Shown here one piece after another: positions 47,001 to 57,480 of a stretch of DNA of 64,000 nt. The notes under the pieces are model-generated. The model saw only the letters and a program-made list of their open reading frames with translations. It had not been told where the DNA came from and searched no databases. Every line of letters begins with the position of its first letter. The first letter of the stretch is position 1. A program made the translations under genes and the position numbers. Source of the DNA: Punica granatum (Eukaryota > Streptophyta > Magnoliopsida > Myrtales > Lythraceae); contig NC_045127.1 in NCBI RefSeq assembly GCF_007655135.1, positions 5,208,001 through 5,272,000 of the forward strand, written 5' to 3'.

Positions 47001-50000
47001 AGCATTATTATCAGAAAAATCGATTCCTTCAGAGACCTGAAAGCAGGAAACAGTAAGTGGATCTTATTAGATACAACTATACTTGTCAATGAGGGACGAA
47101 TTCTTTTTTAAATCACACTTTGGAAATTAAATTGATTATTCACCTTTCCTCGACATACTGCTAAGAAAGCAGCCCCTTCTTTCTTCAGCTCCTCAGTTGA
47201 GTTCACTTTATTGGACTGGCTAAGGTCTTGTTTCTTCAATTTTTTCTTTCTTGGGACCACAGGTTTACTACCTCGGCGAACAGCATCACAATAACCTTTC
47301 AAAACTGGTTCAAAATCATCCTGATTTCCTCCCCTAGGTTCTGTATTTGTCTACACCAAATTAGATAACAATTTCAAGAGCGACCTGAAGCTTTAGAAAC
47401 TATGACAGATAAATATCAGGTGAACCGTGAATCACGAAGTTACAATACCTACAGTTTTCCAGAGGCAACCATCAATTGGACACTTGAAAGGAAATATTAC
47501 AGCAACAAGCTATGGACACCCTACCAAAATAAGGTAAAGCAGCAAAATAAGAGAGATGAAAAAGTCCTTACCAAGGAAAAGAGATTTCAGTGCACCTAAT
47601 TGAGACCATTGACCTGTTTCACGCCATCGCTTGCACAATTTCTCCATCAATTTGTAACTTGGAAAAAAAATAAGAGATCCGCCTGGAACAATCTTCAGAA
47701 TTTCCTCTAAAGATCTGCCTAGTGCATCCTACAAACAGCAAATGAAATCAGATGCAAAAGGAAATTAATATTTTTGCCTTGAGGTGGAGAGCCCACAGCA
47801 GATCGACCTAAGATCGAGAAAGGATTAAAAAGTTCAAGTTACCTGGAATGCGTATCCATCTGCAGTTTTGTAACTTGAATTCAGGGAATAGTTGCCTGGT
47901 CCAGTGGAGATTATGCCTGCCCAAACCTGCACAAAAGGAGGGGGGGGGGGGGGGGGGTGAGTTAATGTCATCATGATGCCTATATAATGGAACCAATCAA
48001 CAAACGGAATGCCAAAGAGAAGAGAAACCTGTGATTTGACATCGATTACATGCGGAGCCTCCAGACAAGTGCCAAACTGAACTCCAAGCTCAGACGAGAA
48101 AGAATTCATTGGCGAGAGGGTCCTAAGTAGGAGAAAAGGAGAGAGAAAAAAAAAGGGTCATTGTTGAATTCCGCCACAGAGATATGGGTTTTCTTGAGAT
48201 TGAAGGCAAGAAGCATCCAAAAAACTGCAGACTAATGAACAGTCTGAAGTTTTTAACATGGTCGCCAATTAATTGAATGCATATCATCATAGAATGCTTA
48301 CCCAGATGTCAAGATGACAGACAAAGAAAGATCTGTAATGTCTTTGAACACAACTGCTGGATTCAAGCACCATAAGCTCAAACAGTGTATTGGGTACCCT
48401 AAACCAGTTCCTGCAATATAAACAATTTTTTGTGTAATGTGAGCAAGTTTAGCAACTAGTAACAGAAGAGATAAACTAAGGCTTCAAGAATTGCAAAGTG
48501 TCTTCAATTATTATGCTGTTATTCAAATATCTTTTGGTATGCATAAGAACGTGTATTTATTTGAGATGAGAGCCATGGAACATTGTTTGTGTTGCCATTT
48601 TCATCAATTAAGTGTTCAGCAATTTTCAGTAGAGCATGAAATTCTAACGATGGATAACATGGCGTATCAGACTACAGAAATCCCCATACTGCAACGGATG
48701 ACTGAATAAGGTTTTCTCATGAAAAAAGGGTGGAAATAGAGCCTCATTCAACATAACCAAACTCTGGGCTTATTGATCTTCCTTCACTATTACTATTTCT
48801 TTATTTTTAAAAATTCTGGATCCAGAAGCTCTAGAAGTAGAAATCACTTACTGGCATCTCTCTTAATATATCGTTGTAAGGCAAGCTGATAATCAAGAAT
48901 GTGAGACCCATTGCGGCAAAAAAAATAAGTGAGCGAAGAGAATAGCCCTGCATCATATAGTCAAATTCAGTTTTATATAAGAATGGGACATATATATCCA
49001 CTCAGATTGAAAATTAGTAAATCATGAGAAAGCATGCTTTCATAGAGGTACAACCTTCCAGAGTAATCACTGACATGCCGCTTAGATGAGGCGTCTCCAA
49101 CTCTAGATCTGTAGCAGCTTTAATTGCCTGACCAGAAAAACTGGGTTCAAGTAATGCAAATAGTACAAATAATTGCAGCCGAAAGCAAAAAAGAAAGCAC
49201 CTTGGTAGCACACTCTAACAATATGGGAAAGCACTGCTGCGAAATATGAGCTTCTTGTAGCTCTTTTATGGCCTTATCACCTGTCCAGCTATAGCATGGG
49301 AACAATAGCATCCGTAAGACAGAATACCAATCATATCCCCAATCATATCTCAGTAAAGAATGTCAATATCATGAAACTACATGCAGAAATTTATAATTAG
49401 AATAGTTTCACTCTAAGGCATCAGCTTGTCAAATACTCTTCTCATGCCAATCCAGAATATCCCATACGGAAAAACTATATACGTCAGGAATTTATGCCAG
49501 GAAACCATAGTTTGCAAATCATGAAACTAAATGACAACCAATGAAGAGTCAATATTATGGGTGGTATCAATGAAGCCTAAGTAGGCAATTTGCACATTCA
49601 GCATAACATTGTAAGAAATGATAAGTTTAAGAATGGAAGACACCTAAGCTATATATCTTCTAATTATCAAAGGAACCAAGTACAATTGGCCAGTAAAGAG
49701 ACATGATAAGTTACTTCCATTTTAAAATATAACAACTCTTTTGTGATCACACAAAACAAAAAATAAGACATAAATCCATATAACAAACGGAGCTCCAGAA
49801 CTGGCAACTAACTGAAAACTCTTGATAACTGATAAACTGTAGCTTCCAAATTGATTATTAATTCCCCAAAATAGATAATCATATTTTCTATATTTAGGAA
49901 AATGTAAATACAGAAAGAATAAGTGAATGAATCTCACCAAGAAACATAATGCTGAAACTCTCTCTTCTCAAGGGTACTTTTCCTGCGCTCCATCCAACTT

Positions 50001-51499
50001 ATGAGGTCCTACAAAGATGATGTACTGTCAATTTTAAGAGAACTTAGTAAGTAGAAATCAAATACAGGCGCACTAGACTACATTCTTTTACCTGTGTTAC
50101 TTCACATAAAGGTTGGTAAATCAGGGCATTAATTGGGCAGAGTTCCTCTAGTTCACTGTGCAATTCTATTACAAAAAACAAACTTATAAGTAATGCCAGT
50201 AAAAATGCGTAAGTCAGCAGAGTGAACTACTTTCTCACATACTCTGTAGAACATCTTCTTCAATGTCCACGCTACCAGCTTCACGAGCAATGTCCTCTAT
50301 ATTGCTGAAAGGCAGATTAAACCATTCAGAAACGGAAGCAAATAACAGTAAGACTTTTTTTTCTCTTTTTTTTTTCCTGGGCGATAATTGAGTAAGAATG
50401 ATTTAATATTACTAATGCCCAAAATAAATAAATTTCGAGCCTCTCAGAATAAATGAAGCATGTCAAAACAAATTTGATGGGATAAAAGAAATCCTTAGAA
50501 ATGTAAGGAACATATGTGCCCAAGATTGGGCAAATATTGATATGCCCCTGAAATTTGATTGGCATCTGCTTGAAAATTTAGACAAATCTATTTGAAGTAA
50601 GGTTGGATAACATACTGGGCTTCATCAAATATTAGAATTGCTCCCTTAATATCTACATCCATTGCTCCACGAATGACTGGGTTAACAACGTAGCTATACG
50701 GGCAGAAAACCAACTGTGCATCATCTGCCATGGATCGAGCCGCATAATATGAACAACCTGAAGAATAACAAAGTTTCCACTTGAGATATATGGTTACCAT
50801 GCAAAGCAAAGGAACAGAAGAAAGATGATTGATGTAACAGAAACCTCTCACAACTTGACCGACTTTGACAAGATCTTCAATATCATGAGCCTCATGGCAC
50901 CCTCCTTTCTGAAGGGATGGATGAGCTTTAACTTTGTTTGCATTTCTGCAGTACAGAGAAATTCACAGTTCTGTCAGTATCACTTTTATATACTTGCTAA
51001 CCATGGAAGAACAGGAAGCAAGAGAAGTGACTGACTTGAACTCACTGCAACCCACATCTCTATTCCGTAAAAGCAACTTGCTGAAAAATCATTAACACCA
51101 ATTAGAAGATAAAAACAAATGTATTTGGAGAAAAAGTTATCTCTTCAAGTTAAAATAGCACCATTCTTCATCAAGATTCTCTCTTCCTCGTAGTTGTGGA
51201 TTCGTGCAGTAATGTTTTCGAGAAGCCTGAGTGTAAAGAGAGAGAATACATCAGCAATGTACATTAATTTCCACAAAACAAACCTTGCCACAAGTATTTG
51301 AACTCAACCTTTTTTCTCGGTAGAAATTTGAACTCAACTTCACTTAGTAAAACTCTTGCTAATCATAAAGGCATACGCGATAAAACTATTTAGACTCAAC
51401 TTCACTTAGTAAAACTCCTTCTGATCCAAGGAACCAAACACATGAATCGTGTATCAACTAAAAGTATCAATTTGAACTATTTCATAAGCTAATGTTTAA

Positions 51500-51533
<34 letters not shown>

Positions 51534-53243
51534 GTATGTACGTTAGACAAATACAAGTAATTGTCATGTAGTCACTGAAGAAGCCAACAATAGCCAAAAA
51601 GCACCCTCAGAACAAGTAAGTACATATCCATGGTGAATGTCAATTTAAGTACACTGAACAAATTAGTTATTAGTGGTATAAGCAAAGGGACCATCCAATT
51701 AATAAAAACATAATTACAGGGACAGGTCATAATAACATCAGCATTTCGCCTTTGAGATTGCATGGTGAAAATTTGGCATCACCATTACTATGAGACAAAA
51801 GTATCCATTCATTGAAATTTGAAGTTATATATTCCAACAAACCCACAAGTTAAAGGGGAAAAAATAACATACCAGAACAGCCATTGGCACCCGATAAGCA
51901 GTTTTCCTATATTCCCGTATGACTTGGGAAATCTGTGAATGCGTCCTCCTAAAGAAACATAACAGAATGAACAGATCTGTAAGGTGCTGTTTATCTCATG
52001 AGCACATTTACAGACATCGCTATTATTTTTTTGGGATATTTAGAATGTTGTGACTCGTATATTAATAGCCATTGATATTTAAAGAAGGGAACATTTAGAT
52101 CAATGATTTGATGCATTATTATCTAAATTCACTAGTTCCATGTCACGGCAAAACTGAAGTGCGCAAACAATTGGCCTGAGGTAATAACCAAAAAGAGGTA
52201 AACATAGTTTTAGCATAAAGCAATGCCCAGTTCTTCCAAGGACCTGAACTTCCTATGTCTGCAAGCATATAAGGGGTAACGAAACCTACGATGAATAGAA
52301 GATTGTGGGTGCCAATTTTTTCTTGGCCTTGCTGTTGCTCTCTGCCGGAGGTTGAACTGACTCAGCATTTCCTTGCCCTGTGTAAATATATCGCACATCA
52401 GCGATCATAAATATCAAAAAAGTATAAAAAAAAATTTCAAGTGCTCTTAAGCCCCCGGATTAAAACAAAAGTTAAGCTGCTACTTCAGAAACAAAGATCT
52501 CTCATTAAGGTGTTTCAACTGCTTGCTCGGAAATCATATTTACCCAAAATTTATTAAATCAGCAGGCTTATCGGTATCCTTGTTTGTGCCAATATGCAAC
52601 TTTCAATCATGAAAAACCATGAACTAGGATACTGCTGATCGTGGAGAAGTTCTCAATTCCAAAACCGAAACTCAGGACTCAGTTGGCCTTTTCTAGCAGA
52701 ACAAAAGAGGAGACTAGCATTTGAGATTCCTAGAAAAGCCGACACGCTCAAAGATCCTTTCTTACACCATTTTCTGAAGAAAATGGAGGATTCTCCGGGT
52801 CACATTCGTCCAAGAAATGGAGCAGAAAAGCTTCAGAAACCAAATCTAATGCAAATCGGCGTACCTGAAGGCTCAACTTCAGGCACAAATCCTCCGCCAT
52901 AGTTCAACGGATCAGTGAAAGCCTCGGGAGCGGGCTTCAACTGTGAGGGGTTCACATTCCGACTCTTGAGCTTGTAATTCTGCTGCCACGCGAGGGTCGA
53001 GCAGAGAAGGGACAGCGACTTCCCCGTACCGGTTGGAGACTCGAGCAGCGCATGGCAGTGGCCGTCCCTCTGAGCTCGGTCGAGCGTGGAGATGACCCGT
53101 CCCATGAACGCGAGCTGGGTCCCGTACGGCTGGTAAGGGAACTCCACCGGCGTGCCTCCGATGTGGAACACATTGTTGGCGGACTTGCTCGGGTCAGTGT
53201 GGAGCTTGGCCTTAGGGTTCTTGGGCGGATTCGCAGAGACCAT
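44075..53243 (-). CDS. FANCJ: FANCJ/BRIP1-type XPD-family Fe-S DNA helicase
   Basis: 27 exons join in phase to 1,247 aa: 53243-52865, 52377-52290, 51948-51873, 51226-51162, 51080-51036, 50945-50845, 50757-50616, 50304-50243, 50165-50092, 50008-49938, 49288-49201, 49127-49055, 48947-48852, 48410-48302, 48122-48029, 47926-47843, 47728-47572, 47340-47144, 47036-46995, 46643-46615, 46534-46413, 46282-46235, 46117-45993, 45886-45597, 45372-44475, 44395-44324, 44191-44075. Walker A SPTGTGKS is at 69-76. The four Fe-S cysteines are C188, C203, C214 and C253 (spacing 15/11/39; 15/12/40 in human FANCJ). The DEAH box at 296-299 is split by an intron after CA. Motif V is SEGIDFSD (from about 669), motif VI QAVGRCIRH (about 729-737). 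The plant-type tail has CxxC pairs (CSLC, FCPFC). FANCJ is a 5'-3' helicase for crosslink repair, G-quadruplex removal and recombination. Confidence 0.94.
47940..47957 (-). repeat. 18-base homopolymer G run (C run on the coding strand) in a FANCJ intron
   Basis: Eighteen G in a row on the + strand lie 14 bases from the acceptor of FANCJ exon 16 (exon start 47926). On the transcribed sense they form an uninterrupted C tract that serves as most of the polypyrimidine tract before TGTGCAG. Such runs change length easily. Confidence 0.95.
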
Positions 53244-54002
53244 GGCTGGGTCTGTGTTGAATCAACAGGGCTTCTCTTCGAAGCCAGAAAGCTTGCTAAT
53301 GGCTGTCAATGCCGACTGGTCGGAGAAATTTTTGGATTATTTTAGGGTTTTTTGGCGGGAAATTTTTCGGAGTTCGCTCTCTGGGCGGGGTTTCGGCACA
53401 ATTCGGCTATGAGGGAAAGGCGATGGCAAAATGGTAATTCTGGCCACTGATGTTGAGAAAATGATTTTGTAGTAAGATTATGAATTAATATTTAGGTTAA
53501 CGTTGAAATAAGGTTTCGAGCTTCCCTCTCCCGACCGGCGAGAGGCAGTATTCACCATATGGTATATGTCCTAATTGAAAATGAGCGTACACACGGTACT
53601 GATAATTACAATTTATCCGGTGCCTGCTAAATAGCTATCAACCGGTACCAATGAAACTACACAAGTCGAACTACAAAAATTTGGATCTTCAATTAACTTG
53701 TACATGGGGCTAGAGTAGAGAGAAGTGGTACAGATTGTACAAGAGAAGAGAATCATCCTGGTACAAACGGTAAATTCTCGCGCTTCAAAAATAAGTAAGA
53801 TATACGAGAGGAGCTTCGCATGCTGAAGGATAAAGAAGATTTTTCTGATGGCCACAGGTTCATATATGTATTGCCATTATTGAAGAACAAACAAGCAGAG
53901 ATTTTTCACCCTGCGAGAGTGCTTCTTGTGTTTTCTAATGAGGCTGGTGAACCTTTAGGATGTCGAATATCTGTTACTGCTGCACCTTCGAGAGCCCATT
54001 TC
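53244..54002. other. FANCJ promoter and VMA22 3' flank
   Basis: The two genes run in the same direction about 760 bases apart. The first 200 bases above the FANCJ start are moderately GC-rich and probably its 5' leader/promoter. The rest holds the VMA22 3' UTR; part of this 3' flank (53640-53870) recurs at 60740-60980 in the pseudogene copy. Confidence 0.45.
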
Positions 54003-55657
54003 TCATTTTCTTGTTTCCTCGATTCCTCTCTGGACTTGATTGCGTGCGGATAGCATAGAAGAACGCAAGTTTGCAACCTCTACAAGTATATCCAATGCTG
54101 CAGAAGACAAACTCAGATAAGTCACCTTTGCTGACCTATTAGACCTTCATGTTTCGTTTAGGAAACAGAATATCTGAGAAATCAGAAAGGGTGTGGATTG
54201 TGAATGGCGAAGAGAAATTTTCTGCAAATTTTCAAGAATGTGTGAAGTGAATCGTGTAAAAGCACCTGTCTCGAAAGAAGCTTGAGCAGCCCGCAGCTTC
54301 GGAGATACCAAAGTTCCAAATACCGAGAGTGATTTAGATCGCTCCTTCTTGACCTAAACAATTAAGACTCGAATAAACTCATTTGCTTTCACAATGTAGT
54401 TCCAATGTAACAATAATACTCAAGTGAAAAGCAAAAAGGTAAAAATTATCGCAGGGACATACACTTACTAGGTCATCAACTGTCGTATGAGAACCATCGC
54501 TTTTCGAGAGATCCTCCTGATTTTCTTCAAGTTTAAAAGAAAAGAGGGTCAGAAAGCAAATGATAGAATTGAGGTGCCATTGTAGCACAAGCCTAGATGC
54601 AAAGAAGGCAAGCTATTGTATCATAAGAGGGCTCAACAGCAAGGCCTGTACTTTGACAACCTGAGTCCAAGTCTGACTCGCCAACTTAAGACTGATAAAT
54701 ACCAGAAAGAAAGACAAAACAATACCGGAAATCTGGGATGGACACCGCTGTCGCAGCTGAGGACTGTCGGGTTTTTCTTCTCCAGAGGAACAGATCCCAT
54801 TTTCGAAGGAAGCCCATTTACGCAAGCTAAACTGAGGCTGCCTCATAATGGACTCGTCAACTATACATTTTAAGACACAAAACTCAGAAAAAGATAAGCT
54901 AATGTAGAAAGAGCAGTGTCTATTAGATGCAAAAGTAATCATCGACCATCTCAACAAAGCAAAACTACCGATTGTCACAATTGGTGATTTAAGAGTCGTC
55001 TCAATACTGAATCTTTATAAATGCTGAAGCTTTGATATTAATGGCACTAACCGGAAACCGACACCCACAAGGTTCACAAGTTCAATCAAGAAATACACTA
55101 TGACGGCGGTGTTCTCCTAATTACATTCGAAACTGAAATACTCTTTATCGTAGCAAAGCGTGTAACGAAGAAATGGATAGAGCAAGTGTAGCTTACATTC
55201 GTGTTGGGTCATCTCCAAATATGTCGAAGCCAAATGGTCTTTGAGGTCCAATGAAGCACTGCTGACACGCGAAACACCCATCGAATGTCTAGCACTGGCT
55301 AATTCAAACCACCCCTTTCAAGTTCAAAACAAATCAAATCTCAGCAGCAGCTCGAAGATCACTTTTCAGGTTAAGTAGTTCCAGAAAAGCTCATATATTT
55401 CCATCATCGGCGTGATGTAAACATTTTCCCATTATCATGAACCAAATTAAGAATCACACAACGCGCTCGAATGATTTCCATACGAATTGAAACCAAAAAA
55501 AAAAAAAAATCGAACAAACCTGACGAAGTGTTGAAGCCAGAGATTCCATCAGGGTTAGGTAACCCTCCAAGGAATCAAGAAATTCAAGAACTTTTTCATC
55601 GGAATCTCCATTGCCGTGCACCGCAGCAGCTTCCTCTTCTGCCATGGAGATCTTCAT
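54003..55657 (-). CDS. VMA22: VMA22/CCDC115-like V-ATPase assembly factor
   Basis: Six exons join in phase: 55657-55520, 55314-55197, 54860-54726, 54524-54469, 54353-54266, 54097-54003, giving 209 aa. The start ATG at 55657 (MKISMAEEE) is the first in frame; the Met four codons on is an alternative. The N-terminal helix (KVLEFLDSLEGYLTLMESLA) is followed by the family's signature GWFELASARHSMG. A variable charged middle comes next, then KSLSVFGTLVSPKLRAAQ and a final helix ALDILVEVANLRSSMLSARN. In yeast and animals VMA22/CCDC115 works with VMA12 and VMA21 at the ER to assemble the V-ATPase Vo sector; I infer the same here. Short introns, no transmembrane segment. A broken second copy lies at 60.7-61.8 kb. 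The exon 4 acceptor (TTGAAG) is the weakest junction. Confidence 0.85.
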
Positions 55658-55929
55658 GGCCGGCTCGGTTACGAAGGAGATCCTCCGTCCGGTCCTCCCC
55701 ACATCACTTTATCAGAAAAAGGGAAATTTGGTTTCGGGTCCTTTACTTTCATGTTATTCCATTATGCACCCTGTAGTTTTGGCCAAGGACCAAGGTCCGA
55801 CATACTAGAGGAATTTTAAGGTATGATACAAACATGGGAAATATGCATAGGAATATAATCATTATATTAATATTCCTATGCAATATAATCATAAGGTATT
55901 TTAAGGTATGATACAAACTCCTTGGTTTT
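55658..55929. other. VMA22 5' flank and AT-rich DNA
   Basis: The likely promoter of VMA22, then a short repeat in which GTATGATACAAAC, AATATAATCAT and ATTCCTATGCA are doubled around 55820-55920. No gene is seen. Confidence 0.4.
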
Positions 55930-56220
55930 TTTTTTAAATAATAAATCAACTTTACTCTACTCAATTATGTTCTATCACAATTTCAACATTATAATCATTA
56001 TTGTTTTGTTCTTTCTTCCATTTAATAATAATTCCTCACTCATTCCTTTTCTTAACACTTTTTATAATCAATTTTTTTAATAAAATAAATTTTTCATCTA
56101 CTTTCACATCTATATATCTATGCATATATATTATCACATTAATATATTTGTCAACACTTACAATCATTACACAAAATCAAATTAAGTTGGATCACTAATC
56201 TAACTCGACAATCAAACGTA
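55930..56220. mobile_element. MITE remnant of the 25.2-kb family
   Basis: In reverse orientation it shares AAATTGTGAT-, AATGATTATAATGTTGAA- and GAGTAGAGTAAAGTTGA-type words with the 25214-25563 MITE and with the end of the window. Its termini are not preserved well enough to define. Confidence 0.4.
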
Positions 56221-56529
56221 ATCGATGAGAGCGAGTTCGTGTAAGTTGTGATGAATCTATATCTATATATATATATATATGAAAGCAAGATATAAGATGG
56301 CCCGGTCAAATGGCTTTGGAATGCTCCGTTTTTAAATGGAATTTTCTTGAATTTTTTAGTTTTAAAAATTTTAAATTATCTTTTACCACAAAATTAACAA
56401 CAAAATCTTTCAAAATTATTTTTTATTATAATATTTCATTTAAAAAAGGCCGAAAGTATCATAAAATCTTTTGAATATTATGGTGATCTTCAATTAAGCG
56501 CAATATGAATTTTCTGAATGAAACTTTGT

Positions 56530-57480
56530 AGGTTTTTATCTTTTCTATTTTGTAATTATTTTTAATAAAGATATATTTTTTAAAGATATCTCATCACCAA
56601 AATTCGTTTTCTTTTTTATTTTAGGAATTATTTTTAATAAAAATATTTTTTAAAGAGATCTCGTCATAAAATATGATTTCTTTAATTCTAATAATTTATA
56701 TAACATAACGTATTTGAAACGAATGAGAAGATTTTATTAAATGTATAGATAGATATTATTTCCTAATCTTCAACTTTTTAAAATAAAAGTTAACATTTCA
56801 TCACATAAATATAAACATCAAAATAAGTATATATTAGTATGTATTCATACATAATATAAATAAATTAATATATGACGTTAAAACACTTGGTTTCTAATTG
56901 GAATTTAATAAGTATATATTAGTATATATTTTCTAAAAGAAATTTTTCAATTTGTTATTTATATATTTTTTATTTTCAGATTTTTTTAATAAAAAATATT
57001 TTTTGTAGATGTCTTACGTAAAATCCGATTTTTTGTTTCTTTACCTTTAAGTTTATATAACATAATGTATTTGAAATATATGAGAAGATTTTATTATTTG
57101 CATAGATATTATTTAATAATCTTGAATTTTTAAAATAAAAATTAATATTTCATCACATCAATATTAACATCAAATAACTTTATATTGGCATATATTTTTT
57201 GAAAGGAAATTTCTAGGTTTTTATTTATTTATTTTTAATTTCGCATTTATTTTTAATAAAAAATATTTTTTAAAAGATATCTCATCTTAAAATCCGATTT
57301 TTTGATTTTTTAAAAATTTATAATTTATATAACATAATGTATTTGAAATAAATGAGAAGACATTATCATATTTGTAGATATTATTTAATGATCTTAAATA
57401 TTTTAAAATAAAAATAAGAATTAATATTTCATCACATCAATACATGAAAATAAGTATATTATTATTATTATATATATATG
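56530..57480 (+). repeat. Degenerate long-unit tandem array (3 units of ~260-360 bp)
   Basis: Three units share the same order of words: ATTTTTAATAAAAATATTTT, AAAATCCGATTTTTTG, TTTATATAACATAATGTATT, TGAAATAAATGAGAAGA, TAGATATTATTTAATGATCTT and TTAATATTTCATCACATCAA. The ATAACATAA word recurs at about 56701, 57059 and 57321, giving spacings of about 358 and 262. The first unit has an extra partial copy near 56620. Identity between units is roughly 75-85% by eye. It is non-coding. Confidence 0.75.
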
